Part shown: piece by piece, positions 1 to 8,292 of the stretch
Numbering within the stretch: position 1 is the stretch's first letter
How the letters are laid out: each line of letters starts with the position of its first letter
Assembly: GCA_015207195.1 (NCBI GenBank)
Contig: JADEXJ010000003.1
Coordinates: 1-64,000, forward strand
Direction: 5' to 3'
Source: Pleurocapsales cyanobacterium LEGE 10410
Lineage (GTDB): Bacteria > Cyanobacteriota > Cyanobacteriia > Cyanobacteriales > Xenococcaceae
DNA length: 64,000 bases
Translations under genes and position numbers: made by a program
The notes under the pieces: model-generated
Database searches by the model: none
What the model saw: the letters and a program-made list of their open reading frames with translations, nothing else
Told to the model about the DNA's origin: nothing

Positions 1-1
1 C

Positions 2-88
2 ATAGAGCGACTGCCTCAAGAAACGCCTGGGGAGACTTGTCCTCTAGCTCGGTTGGAGAAATCCTGTCGAGTTACGATGGGTCGCTAA
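2..88 (+). pseudogene. C-terminal end of an IS200/IS605-type TnpB (partial)
   Basis: An open frame enters from the left edge and ends with TAA at 86-88. The 28 visible residues end in the motif SCRVTMGR, preceded by a basic, Pro/Gly-rich stretch like the loose C-terminus of cyanobacterial TnpB (OrfB) proteins. The catalytic part lies outside the window, so the assignment rests mainly on the hairpin directly downstream, which resembles an IS605 right end. TnpB proteins are RNA-guided nucleases of IS200/IS605 elements. Whether this copy is complete cannot be seen. Confidence 0.5.
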
Positions 89-90
89 AC

Positions 91-127
91 CAGGAATCCC
101 CGTCCTTTTAGGACGGCGGAGCGTCAA
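91..127 (+). mobile_element. Probable right end of an IS200/IS605 element
   Basis: Immediately after the TnpB-like stop there is a perfect 6-bp stem, ccgtcc/ggacgg, with a 5-base loop (100-116), followed by cggagcgtcaa. A subterminal imperfect palindrome followed by a short GTCAA-like end is the usual form of IS200/IS605 right ends. In active elements this region also encodes the 3' part of the guide (omega) RNA. The left end is not in the window. Confidence 0.5.
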
Positions 128-305
128 CAGGATTGTCATTTACAAGCTGGCATCAAAGCTAACAGAGCAAAGATTGAGTTTGAGTTACAGCTGCCTGCTG
201 TTGACCCCCTAATTATCTCATTTTGTTGTATTGGTGCGAGATGTCAGCTTAAAATAATTAAATTGAAATTTAAAAGTTCTGACTCCAAAATCTCAGGAAG
301 TAAAT

Positions 306-1058
306 ATGACAATACATCCTCTACTCAACCAAGCCTTGACTCAAAAAAATGCTCTCAAGGTAATTAGTGGCTTAAACAATTTTGACCATGAGCGAGTAAT
401 AGCAGTAGTTAAAGCTGCTGCTGCGGGGGGCGCAACTTTTGTCGATATTGCTGCCGATCCTACTTTAGTTAAGACAGTTCGCAACATAACTAAGTTACCT
501 ATTTGTGTCTCAGCCGTTGAACCAGAACTATTTGTTGGTGCAGTCAATGCTGGTGCCGATCTCATAGAAATTGGTAATTTTGACAGCTTCTACAGTCAGG
601 GAAGACGGTTTGAAGCCCCAGAAGTTTTGGAATTGACTCAGCAAACGCGCTCTCTTCTGCCAAACGTTACCCTTTCCGTAACCGTGCCTCATATTTTGGC
701 TTTGGACGAACAAGTTCGACTAGCAGAAAAACTAGTTTGGGCTGGCGCAGATCTTATTCAAACCGAAGGCGGAACGAGTATTCAGCCTGCCAATCCTGGT
801 GTCAGAGGCTTGATCGAGAAAGCAGCCCCAACCCTAGCTGCTGCCCACAGCATTTCTCACGCAGTAAACGTTCCAGTACTGTGTGCTTCTGGTTTATCCA
901 ACGTTACCGTACCAATGGCGATCGCTGCTGGTGCTTCAGGAGTAGGCGTGGGTTCTGCAATCAATCAGTTGGATAGTGAGGTGGCTATGGTAGCTGCCGT
1001 TCGTAGCTTAGTCGAAGCTCTAGCCCGTAGTGAATCATCGGTTAGGACTACTTCATAA
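306..1058 (+). CDS. DUF561 / Ycf23-like TIM-barrel protein
   Basis: 250 residues, starting at an ATG preceded by AGGAAG at 295-300. The alternating beta-strand and helix pattern and the Gly-rich late loops (residues about 190-220, ending GASGVGVGSAIN) fit a phosphate-binding TIM barrel. The overall sequence resembles the DUF561/Ycf23 family of cyanobacteria and red-algal plastids. The reaction is unknown. It stands alone, convergent with the minus-strand aminotransferase. Family assignment is good; no function should be inferred beyond a possible phospho-ligand-binding barrel. Confidence 0.8.
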   Translation: MTIHPLLNQALTQKNALKVISGLNNFDHERVIAVVKAAAAGGATFVDIAADPTLVKTVRNITKLPICVSAVEPELFVGAVNAGADLIEIGNFDSFYSQGRRFEAPEVLELTQQTRSLLPNVTLSVTVPHILALDEQVRLAEKLVWAGADLIQTEGGTSIQPANPGVRGLIEKAAPTLAAAHSISHAVNVPVLCASGLSNVTVPMAIAAGASGVGVGSAINQLDSEVAMVAAVRSLVEALARSESSVRTTS

Positions 1059-1075
1059 ATCATTAAAGTTTGATG

Positions 1076-1108
1076 GGAAAGCTAGTGACTAACGGTTATT
1101 GGCTTTCC
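1076..1108. terminator. Possible bidirectional terminator hairpin
   Basis: A 7-bp perfect inverted repeat (ggaaagc / gctttcc) with a 19-base loop sits between two convergent genes, the Ycf23-like gene and the minus-strand aminotransferase. There is no strong T tract on either side, so this is a weak call based on position and symmetry. Confidence 0.35.
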
Positions 1109-1132
1109 TGCGCTTTGCATCACTTTAAATTT

Positions 1133-2293
1133 TTAAATTTCTACTAAACAGTCTTTTAAAGCGTAAGCTACCTGCTCTTGTTCGGCTTCCGAAATCCCTG
1201 GAAACATCGGTAACGACAATACTTCACGAGCAGCTTGTTCCACCTTGGGTAGCTGTCCTGTTTGGTAGTCTAATGCCTGATATACAGGCTGTAAATGCAA
1301 GGGAATTGGATAATAGATCATCGAAATTATCCCCTTGTCTAGTAAAATCTGTTTAACCAAATCTCTTTTGGTCTGCTGAACCAAATTTTGGTCTTTTGCT
1401 ATAGCCGTTTGGCTGTCAGCAATACAAACAGTATATTGATTCCAAACGCTATCTCCTCCTACTATAGCCTGGGGCAATTTGAGCAAGCTCACAGACTGCA
1501 AAAGTTCCTGATAATATTGCGCTGCTGTTTGACGCTGCTCGTTCCAATAATCTAGATAACGTAGTTTGATCGTTAAAATCACTGCCTGAACTGCATCAAT
1601 ACGACTGTTAATCCCGATAAAATCGTGGCGGTAGCGTAGAGGTGAACCGTGTTCTTTAAGAATCCTCATTTGTTTGGCGATCGCCAGATTGTTCGTAGTA
1701 ATTGCCCCGCCATCACCACAGGCACCGAGGTTTTTAGTCGGAAAAAAGCTAAAGCATCCCACATGACCAATGCTGCCAATTTTGTCTTGTTCCCAAGTAG
1801 CACCAGTAGCCTGAGCGCAATCTTCAATGACATATAAATCATGGCTTTCAGCAATTTCCATCAGCTTAGTCATGTTCATTGGCTGACCAAAAATATGTAC
1901 GGGAATTATTGCCTTAGTCTGCAAAGTAATCGCCTGCTCTATTTGGGCTAGATCCAAATTAAATGTATCAAGATCGATATCAATAAATATTGGTTTTGCC
2001 CCCACCCTAGTGATCACTTCAGCAGTAGCAAAAAAACTAAAGGGAGTGGTAATTACTTCATCCCCTTCACCTATATTTAAAGCTTTTAAAGCAAGGAACA
2101 GAGCATCTGTACCAGAATTACAGCTAACGCATTCGGCGACACCAATATAGTTAGCAAATTCCCGTTCAAAAGTGGTAATGGCTTCACCACCGATATAACG
2201 ACCAGAATTAAGAATTTTGAGAACAGCCAGATCGGCTTCTTCTTTAATTAGTTGATATTGTCGAGTTAAATCGACTGGTGGAATCTTGTTCAC
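1133..2293 (-). CDS. DegT/DnrJ/EryC1/StrS family sugar aminotransferase
   Basis: 386 residues with a GTG start at 2293. It is a PLP-dependent fold-type I aminotransferase of the family that aminates keto-sugars linked to nucleotides, usually for surface polysaccharide or LPS building blocks. The PLP-lysine motif FFPTKNLG places the Schiff-base lysine at about residue 187, and the acidic pair ED at 157-158 would contact the pyridine nitrogen. The N-terminal SCNSGTDAL segment is the PLP-phosphate-binding part. Length is normal. No glycosylation cluster surrounds it, so the substrate cannot be named. The opposite-strand gene at 2493 shares the 199-base promoter region. Confidence 0.88.
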   Translation of the reverse strand: MNKIPPVDLTRQYQLIKEEADLAVLKILNSGRYIGGEAITTFEREFANYIGVAECVSCNSGTDALFLALKALNIGEGDEVITTPFSFFATAEVITRVGAKPIFIDIDLDTFNLDLAQIEQAITLQTKAIIPVHIFGQPMNMTKLMEIAESHDLYVIEDCAQATGATWEQDKIGSIGHVGCFSFFPTKNLGACGDGGAITTNNLAIAKQMRILKEHGSPLRYRHDFIGINSRIDAVQAVILTIKLRYLDYWNEQRQTAAQYYQELLQSVSLLKLPQAIVGGDSVWNQYTVCIADSQTAIAKDQNLVQQTKRDLVKQILLDKGIISMIYYPIPLHLQPVYQALDYQTGQLPKVEQAAREVLSLPMFPGISEAEQEQVAYALKDCLVEI

Positions 2294-2492
2294 TCGCTTA
2301 GATTAAAAGTTTTTGATTGAGATCAAGTAGAAGAATTCTATTGGTTCAATATAGGGTAGCGCGAAAAACTGCTATTTAGTTGTAATTAGCCGTAAATTCA
2401 GCAACTTAGTAGATATTAATAGTAAGTAATAAATACAGTAAAATTGTCCTGTTACGATCTCCATATTTCTTCCGCAATAACATTTTAAGGTT

Positions 2493-3524
2493 ATGGAATC
2501 AGCAGAAAACCAAGAACAGCCAATAAAAGCCAGTCAGTCAGAGAAACCAAGTAATTCTTCATCTTTGTCAAAAACTGAAACTGTAAAGCTGCTAAACGAT
2601 AGTGTTGAACGACTCAAGCAAACAATCGAGAAAATCAACGATAATTCCGCCAGCACTCTGCCACCTGCCGACTCAATTAATGCTTTATCAACCACGACTC
2701 AGAAATTGGTAGATACAGTAACTTTGACTGTGCCAGAACCCGTATCAGTATCCCAGCCTGCTTCAAAAGTCCCAGTACCAGTTCCTACTGATAAGCAGCA
2801 ATCACCAACTGTTAAAACTCCTATTCAAGCAAGTCAGCCTGTTGCCAAAGTTCAAAAAAAGAAAAATTTGGTCTTAATTGTCATTGGAGTTACCGCGATC
2901 GCCATAGCTATTGTGGCAGTATTCTGGTTATGGCTACCACAATACCAGGATACTACTAGATCCTCTATCTCTGAACCATCTGTAACCGAAGTTGTGATCG
3001 ATAGCAACAACGGCGATCGAGCTACTTTAGAAACACCCACCATCGCTCCCGATAGCCCTGGCGATATTGCGGACAATACTGCCGTAGAACAGCCAGCAGT
3101 TTTAGAACCAGCAAACACCGCCCTCGAACCCTCGGCGACAATCCCAATTCCTCAAGATCTAGAATCTATAGGAAAAGCCAAAAACCTCAAAATAGCGACA
3201 ATTAAACCAGAGTTATCTTTTACTCCCGAACAAACTTTAATTGCTGCTCTCCAAACAAAACTTACAGAACTGACCAAAAATTATGCCGAATCAATTAATT
3301 TCATTAAGGTAGATATATCTACAAATAGTCTGATGCTAGAAGTAACAGACGACTGGTACGAACTTAGTGAAACACGCCAAAACAAGCTGGCAAATGAAAT
3401 GTTAGAACGTTCTCGTAAGCTTGACTTTAGTGACTTGAAGCTTCAAGACTCTACAGGAAAGTTAGTTGCTCGCAACCCCGTAATTGGAGATAAAATTATC
3501 ATTCTCCAAAGCGATCGCCTGTAA
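2493..3524 (+). CDS. Unknown single-pass membrane protein
   Basis: 343 residues, ATG start. Residues 1-120 are polar and rich in Ser, Thr, Pro and Gln, with a short helical stretch at 28-50. A lysine cluster (KKK, 122-124) precedes one strong hydrophobic segment at 125-148. A Pro/Ser/Thr-rich linker follows, then a compact acidic and helical C-terminal domain at about 225-343. By the positive-inside rule the N-terminus is cytoplasmic and the C-terminal domain periplasmic. I do not recognise the family. It lies 95 bases ahead of the FKBP gene in the same direction, so the two may be co-transcribed. Confidence 0.7.
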   Translation: MESAENQEQPIKASQSEKPSNSSSLSKTETVKLLNDSVERLKQTIEKINDNSASTLPPADSINALSTTTQKLVDTVTLTVPEPVSVSQPASKVPVPVPTDKQQSPTVKTPIQASQPVAKVQKKKNLVLIVIGVTAIAIAIVAVFWLWLPQYQDTTRSSISEPSVTEVVIDSNNGDRATLETPTIAPDSPGDIADNTAVEQPAVLEPANTALEPSATIPIPQDLESIGKAKNLKIATIKPELSFTPEQTLIAALQTKLTELTKNYAESINFIKVDISTNSLMLEVTDDWYELSETRQNKLANEMLERSRKLDFSDLKLQDSTGKLVARNPVIGDKIIILQSDRL

Positions 3525-3619
3525 TTAATTATTAACAAACTTGGTTCCTGGTTCTTCATCTCCAAGCCTTTTAAACTACAATAACTCTGGAGTAATTTTT
3601 AATAAGGATACAGTAACAG

Positions 3620-4165
3620 GTGGTCAAAAAATTGAGTAACGAAATCTTGATTAGTATTGCTGTAGTTGTTATTTGCGGAACAGTACTAGTGTTTTCTGCT
3701 TTTATGGGTAACAATCCTTCGCAACAGGCGATCGCTTCCGAAGTACAGCAGTCTATTACCAGTTCTCCAGAGCTAATTGCTCAAAATAACATCTCAGAAG
3801 AGGAAAGTTCTATGGATTTATCTAACGCTACCACTACAGATTCAGGATTAAAATATATTGTAATTGAAGAAGGTAATGGCGCATCTCCTCAAAAAGGTCA
3901 AAACGTTACTGTTCACTATACAGGAACTTTAGAAGACGGCAGCAAATTTGATAGTTCTCGCGATCGCAATCGTCCTTTTTCCTTTAAGCTTGGTGTAGGT
4001 CAAGTAATCAAGGGTTGGGATGAAGGCGTTGCCGATATGAAGGTTGGAGAAAGACGCACTTTGATTATTCCTCCAGAATTAGGCTATGGCGCAAGAGGTG
4101 CAGGGGGAGTAATTCCGCCAAACGCAACTCTAATTTTTGATGTGGAATTATTGAAAATTGGCTAA
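3620..4165 (+). CDS. FKBP-type peptidyl-prolyl cis-trans isomerase, membrane-anchored or secreted
   Basis: 181 residues from a GTG start with a purine-rich site (AATAAGGA) at 3601-3608. Residues 8-28 form a hydrophobic signal or anchor, followed by a flexible linker to about residue 72. The FKBP domain (about 76-181) keeps the family landmarks: Y100 in VTVHYTG, the FDSS stretch at 110-113, the VIKGWDEG motif with W133, and the LGYGARG loop with Y156. It should catalyse proline isomerisation of folding proteins in the periplasm or thylakoid lumen. An in-frame ATG lies later, but only the GTG start preserves the signal segment. Confidence 0.9.
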   Translation: MVKKLSNEILISIAVVVICGTVLVFSAFMGNNPSQQAIASEVQQSITSSPELIAQNNISEEESSMDLSNATTTDSGLKYIVIEEGNGASPQKGQNVTVHYTGTLEDGSKFDSSRDRNRPFSFKLGVGQVIKGWDEGVADMKVGERRTLIIPPELGYGARGAGGVIPPNATLIFDVELLKIG

Positions 4166-4470
4166 GCTGGTTGAGCGAGTATAAATCCTATTATTCTTGG
4201 GGTGAGCAATTTGCTCATCTCATAACCTAATACCAAATCTTGTTTAAGAATCTGTTAGAAGCAAACCAACCGAGAGATAGGGAGCAACTAGCTTAAGCTC
4301 GGCTAATAAGGGACAATACACTCTAAGCTAAAAGAGACAGAAGCCGTACCCCTAAGTGTTCCTTGAGGCTGTCTAGAAGTTTGTCCAATAAGTGCGATCG
4401 CTTGCGGATATGGTAACGACCATATTGACCATATTACTGGTATTGCTCGACTATATATTTAACAGCGGTG
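4166..4470. other. Intergenic spacer with two hairpins
   Basis: This 305-base spacer separates convergent genes. A stem tgagca/tgctca at 4203-4217, extended by G-T pairs, may end the FKBP transcript. A perfect 7-bp stem (atatggt/accatat) with loop aacg lies at 4408-4425, followed by another ccatat half-site. Neither has a clear T tract. No open frame with coding character was seen. Confidence 0.4.
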
Positions 4471-5685
4471 TTAAATTAAAATGCCCGCCACGCAAGCCGT
4501 CATGAAACAGGCAATTGAACCAGCAGCCAAAGCTCTAATACTTAACCGAGCGAGATCTGGTTGACGATCAGGGGCGATCGCACTAATTCCCCCAATCTGA
4601 ATACCGATTGCACCGAGATTTGAGAACCCACAGAGAGCATAGGTAGCGATAATCTTGGCTCGCTCGGAAATAGCAGGTATTTCTCCTGCAACTAGTTCTT
4701 TTAAGTCTAAATAAGCGATAAACTCATTAAAAATTAGCTTTTTACCCAACAAGACGGCTACCTCCTGACAGTCAGCCAGAGGTATACCCATCAACCAAGC
4801 TATAGGAAACATGAGGTAGGAGAAAATCCACTCCAAAGACAGCAAAGGTATCCCAATCTGATTGCCCAACCAGCCTAATAATGAATTGAGCAGGGCTAAC
4901 AAGCCTAAAAAGGCAATCAACATCGCTCCCACATTGAGAGCCAGTTTGAGTCCTTCAATCGTCCCTGTGGTGATGGCATCAATACCATTGACATAGCTTG
5001 AATCTGCCAAAGTTTTAATTTCACCTCTGGTTTGAGGTTGTTCTGTCTCTGGACAAAATAATTTTGATATCGCTAAAGCTGCGGGGGCAGACATTACCGA
5101 AGCAGCCAGTAAATGTTCGGCAGGGATGCCAAAAGAAATATAGGCAGCCATAACTCCTCCCGCGATAGTGGCAAATCCTCCCGTCACAACTGAATGTAGT
5201 TCGGATCTGGTTAGGCTAGATAGATAAGGTTTAATGGTTAAGGGAGCTTCGGTATTTCCGACAAAAATATTAGCAGCACAGCTTAAAGACTCTGCTCCTG
5301 AAGTCTTCATGGTTTTCATCATGATCCAGCCCATTCCTGCCACGATACGAGGCAAGATGTTGTAGTGATAGAGCAAAGAGATAAAAGCAGAGAAAAAGAT
5401 AATCGTCGGCAAAATTTTAAAGGCAATAAAATGCTCTGCAAAACCTTCTCCAAATACTAACTCTGCTCCCGCGTCAGAAAAGTTTAACAACTGCTCGGCA
5501 ACCGAACCCAAATATTGAAAAGCTCTCAAGCCGATCGCACTTCTAAGAATTACAACGCCTAAAATTAACTGTAGCCCAACTCCCCACAACACCGTATTCC
5601 AAGGAACTAGTTTACGGTTATTAGAACATAAATAGCTGATGCCGACAAAGACAAACAACCCTAATAGTGAAATTAAACGATTCAT
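4471..5685 (-). CDS. CNT-family concentrative nucleoside transporter (NupC-type)
   Basis: 404 residues from the ATG at 5685; a TTG at 5706 would add seven residues (LSGRSPM context) and looks less likely. The protein is highly hydrophobic with the three CNT parts in order: N-terminal helices, the central gate segment (motif FVGNTEAPLTIKPY) and the C-terminal transport domain (ANIFVGNTEAP earlier, GFSNLGAIGIQIGG late). The family imports nucleosides with Na+ or H+. With the guanine deaminase and uraD genes on the same strand nearby, nucleoside scavenging is a reasonable role. The VanZ-like gene is divergent, 178 bases away. Confidence 0.9.
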   Translation of the reverse strand: MNRLISLLGLFVFVGISYLCSNNRKLVPWNTVLWGVGLQLILGVVILRSAIGLRAFQYLGSVAEQLLNFSDAGAELVFGEGFAEHFIAFKILPTIIFFSAFISLLYHYNILPRIVAGMGWIMMKTMKTSGAESLSCAANIFVGNTEAPLTIKPYLSSLTRSELHSVVTGGFATIAGGVMAAYISFGIPAEHLLAASVMSAPAALAISKLFCPETEQPQTRGEIKTLADSSYVNGIDAITTGTIEGLKLALNVGAMLIAFLGLLALLNSLLGWLGNQIGIPLLSLEWIFSYLMFPIAWLMGIPLADCQEVAVLLGKKLIFNEFIAYLDLKELVAGEIPAISERAKIIATYALCGFSNLGAIGIQIGGISAIAPDRQPDLARLSIRALAAGSIACFMTACVAGILI

Positions 5686-5863
5686 AGGCGATCGCCCAGA
5701 CAGCAACTAGATTGATTATGGTTTTAATTCTAAAAATATAGGCTAAATTTGAAGGTATTGTGGTTTTTTGCTGACTAATTGCCCAAACTTGGTCGCGAAT
5801 TTTTGATGCAAGCACCTGGCTCAACATCTAAGATCTGTGGTTAATTTAATTCTTTGAAACTCT

Positions 5864-6253
5864 TTGAAACATTTAACGAGCGCACTGCTAACTCTGCTAA
5901 CTCTAATTAAGAGGTATTGGATATACGTTACGGCGTTTATTCTTACCGCTATTACCATTTTGTCTCTTACTCCCCTGGAAAAATTACCTTCCGCTCCAGG
6001 TACGGATAAAACCCATCATTTTATCGCCTATGCCGTGTTGATGTTTCCTACTGCTCTGAGAAAACCAAAATATTGGTTGGCGATCACCTTGTTTTTCATT
6101 TGCTGGAGCGGTGCTATTGAGCTACTTCAACCCTACGTCAATCGATACGGAGAGCTTGAAGATTTAGGGGCTAACATTGTTGGTTTAGTCTGTGGAGTAA
6201 TTGCAGTAGAAATTATAAAATGGCTCATTCCTGTTGATTCAAAGAAAAAATAA
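5864..6253 (+). CDS. VanZ-like family membrane protein
   Basis: 129 residues, apparently from a TTG codon within the direct repeat tctttgaaac-tctttgaaac; no upstream or early internal ATG exists in frame. It has four predicted membrane segments. The conserved VanZ pattern DKTHHFIAYAVL (residues about 48-59) followed by ELLQPYVNRYGELEDLGANIVG near the C-terminus is present. The family is widespread and mostly uncharacterised; the founding member contributes to teicoplanin resistance, which should not be assumed here. Start choice is uncertain. Confidence 0.8.
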   Translation: MKHLTSALLTLLTLIKRYWIYVTAFILTAITILSLTPLEKLPSAPGTDKTHHFIAYAVLMFPTALRKPKYWLAITLFFICWSGAIELLQPYVNRYGELEDLGANIVGLVCGVIAVEIIKWLIPVDSKKK

Positions 6254-6291
6254 AATATAGCTTACACGGGTGATTCGCTAATCACCCCTAC

Positions 6292-6326
6292 TTATTACTT
6301 ATTACTTATTACTTATTACTTATTAC
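6292..6326. repeat. STRR: five tandem copies of ttattac
   Basis: Five perfect head-to-tail copies of the heptamer ttattac fill the gap between the VanZ-like gene and the minus-strand binding-protein gene. Heptameric short tandem repeats of this kind are typical of cyanobacterial spacers. Related attactt units recur near 47554-47582 and 48880-48896. Confidence 0.85.
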
Positions 6327-6329
6327 TTC

Positions 6330-7166
6330 CTAAAGTCCCCAATATTCGATTCTTTCCTCCAACCAACCAGACTCTTTCCAGCGAGCGATCGTCCGATCTA
6401 CTTTCTGATGTAATTCCAAGTATTGCAAACCTTTAGGCATTACCACTGCTAAAGCTGCCCCCGACAATCTTTCTGATAATAGTTTATAGCTAGGATATTC
6501 CTGCACCCAACCCGTTAGAACAGAGCGATCGCCCGCAAAAGCATCAGCCTGATTGGTTTCAATGATTTCTAAGGCTTCTTGATAGGAGTCTGCGCCGACT
6601 AAAGTTGCGTTAGGTAGCCTGTTGCGAATCACGGCTATGGTAGCGGAGTTTTCCAGTACGGCGATCCTGCTACGGGTTAGCCCGTCTAGATTTTTAACCT
6701 CGGAGTTCTTGGTAACTATGCCCGTACCATCTAAATAATAATAAGGGCTAAAATCGACTATTCGGCTACGAGGAGTGGTGACGGCTACTCTAGCGATCGC
6801 CAAATCCACCCGATCTTCCAACACTACTTGCAACCGTTCTTGATTGTTTACAGGTAAAAATTCCACCGCCTCGGCATCACCCAGCAATTCTTCAGCCAGC
6901 TTACGGGCAATATCGATCTCTAAACCAACTAAATCGCCGTTGTCATCGTTAAATCCTAAAGGACGTACATTATTTTTGATGGCAACTTTTAACTCTCCTC
7001 TCGATTCAATCTCCGACCATTCTTCAGCAATTATCGATTGAGGGGTAGCTGCGATTAGGGCGATCGCTAAGCAAGCCGTCCTAAAGAATATCGAGACCGT
7101 TAGGGAATCCTTTAGGGCTTCGCATAAAGACATCGCCGTAGCAAGATTTAAAAGCCTTGGTTTCAT
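6330..7166 (-). CDS. ABC transporter substrate-binding protein, amino-acid family (SBP_bac_3)
   Basis: 278 residues, ATG start. Domain SBP_bac_3 spans about 50-275: the first-lobe motif GELKVAIKNNVRPLGF, then GDLVGLEIDIARKLAEELLG and DLAIARVAVTTPRS, as in periplasmic amino-acid receptors. The mature part is normal, but the leader is odd. The expected hydrophobic signal (about residues 30-47, ending near SIIAEE) is preceded by 28 residues that include an acidic, uncharacteristic stretch, SLCEALKDS. The DNA for that stretch resembles the dispersed spacer repeat found elsewhere in the window. No permease or ATPase gene is adjacent, so it is an orphan receptor. Confidence 0.85.
   Translation of the reverse strand: MKPRLLNLATAMSLCEALKDSLTVSIFFRTACLAIALIAATPQSIIAEEWSEIESRGELKVAIKNNVRPLGFNDDNGDLVGLEIDIARKLAEELLGDAEAVEFLPVNNQERLQVVLEDRVDLAIARVAVTTPRSRIVDFSPYYYLDGTGIVTKNSEVKNLDGLTRSRIAVLENSATIAVIRNRLPNATLVGADSYQEALEIIETNQADAFAGDRSVLTGWVQEYPSYKLLSERLSGAALAVVMPKGLQYLELHQKVDRTIARWKESGWLEERIEYWGL
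7090..7145. repeat. Dispersed repeat core inside the leader of a binding-protein gene
   Basis: The segment contains atcctttaggg next to cttcgcat and cgatg units. The same words occur in spacers at 7320-7460 and, in another arrangement, at 48833-48850 (gcgaagcggtatcctttagg). Here it lies in frame within the signal-peptide region of the minus-strand gene, which suggests insertion of a repeat into coding sequence. Confidence 0.4.
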
Positions 7167-7309
7167 TACGTTTGGTAACTCGCAATCAAATTAATTTGTT
7201 GAGATTATTAGTTGTTAATTATTAGTAGTCATAGCCTTTTGCACTACTAATTAGTACATCGGGTGATTTAATTTGTGGAAAAGCCGATTAATTTATCTGC
7301 GTTTATCTT

Positions 7310-7465
7310 CTTGAACGGCGCATTCGCGCCAGCGTCCCTAAAGGGATACCGTAAACATATTGCGAAGCAACTTTGAGCCTATCGGCTCTGTGTTGCTCAT
7401 GGGGGAAACCCCCAAGCCCTAAAGGATACACCTTCGGCTAACCGCACTGCATCGCTGTGTTTATC
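7310..7465. repeat. Dispersed palindromic spacer repeat cluster
   Basis: The 370-base spacer 7167-7536 holds no gene. Its middle is a GC-richer mosaic of inverted elements: gcgcattcgcgc, gggataccgt, ttgcgaagcaac, gagcctatcggctc (a perfect small stem), and gggggaaaccccc, followed by the words ccctaaaggat and cttcggctaaccg. This mixture is characteristic of interspersed repeats in large cyanobacterial genomes. The flanks are AT-rich with nothing recognisable. Confidence 0.6.
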
Positions 7466-7536
7466 TGTGGACGTTATATTAATTAGTTATATTAATTAGT
7501 TGTCTCAAAAAGAACAATGCAAACCGCTATAGTTAT

Positions 7537-8040
7537 TTACTGAAGCAAATCTAACACCTGACGGGGATTTTGTAGAACAATAATTTGTTTATCTTCTTGA
7601 TATTCAGTTAATTTGTCAACAATTTTCGGACGGTGTAATTTAGGAAAGTTCCAGACATAGTGCATAAATTCCCAGTTTAATCTTTCGGGACATCCAGCAG
7701 CCATATCTGGTCTAACCTTACCTGGATGCTGTAAATATCTCTGGAAAACTCGCCATAAACAAAGATAGCGATTGAAATCTAGCCAAATAATTGTATCTGC
7801 TGCTGCCAGACGAATGTCCATCGTGTTGCCATAGTTGCCATCGATAATCCAGCGATCGCCTTTAATTAATTCTCGGTGTATTTCCTGCCATGTATCTGGA
7901 TCGGTTTCTTGCCACCCAGGTTGCCAATAATAAGCGTCCAAGTGAATTACAGGTAAATCTAGATTTTGACCCAAACTTCTTGCCAATGTTGACTTCCCCG
8001 CACCGCAAGTACCAATAACTGCCACCCGCTGCATAATCAT
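7537..8040 (-). CDS. P-loop NTPase, FlaR / topology-modulation-like (adenylate-kinase fold)
   Basis: 167 residues; two in-frame ATG codons (8040 and 8034) are possible starts. The Walker A motif GTCGAGKST is at 10-18. Later motifs IHLDAYYWQPGW and RWIIDGNYGNT are hallmarks of the small kinase-like family annotated as FlaR or DNA topology modulation protein. The short length matches the family. The true substrate is not established for this family, so the name is conventional only. Confidence 0.8.
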   Translation of the reverse strand: MIMQRVAVIGTCGAGKSTLARSLGQNLDLPVIHLDAYYWQPGWQETDPDTWQEIHRELIKGDRWIIDGNYGNTMDIRLAAADTIIWLDFNRYLCLWRVFQRYLQHPGKVRPDMAAGCPERLNWEFMHYVWNFPKLHRPKIVDKLTEYQEDKQIIVLQNPRQVLDLLQ

Positions 8041-8092
8041 GGTTAGCCCTCTTCTGTCACTTTCCGAGATTAAAGAATGTTAGAAACAGAAT

Positions 8093-8257
8093 TTAGCCAT
8101 CAGGTGAGTAGAAAGAAAATTGATTCATGGTAGCAATAAGTCGATGAAAACCAAGTAGTAAAGTTAGTAAACCTGTAATCAGTCCATCCCAGTTCTTGCT
8201 TACATTGCCTAAATCCATAGATGAAGATACTCCTACTACTAACTCTTCTAGGGTCAT
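8093..8257 (-). CDS. Possible small membrane protein, 54 residues
   Basis: An ATG frame lying between the porin and the FlaR-like gene, on the same strand and 35 bases downstream of the porin stop. The translation has an acidic N-terminus (MTLEEL), a polar middle and one hydrophobic stretch at about 26-42 (LITGLLTLLLGFHRLIA). A purine run sits directly against the ATG, closer than an ideal ribosome site. I do not recognise a family. It is included because it fits the spacer and has one plausible membrane segment. Confidence 0.35.
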   Translation of the reverse strand: MTLEELVVGVSSSMDLGNVSKNWDGLITGLLTLLLGFHRLIATMNQFSFYSPDG

Positions 8258-8292
8258 CCTTTTTTTATTTATTCTACTCTTGAGAATTGGTA

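Noticed and set aside
5621-5827. Open frame on the minus strand overlapping the transporter start
   Set aside because: It overlaps the real nucleoside transporter in another frame and has no recognisable domain.
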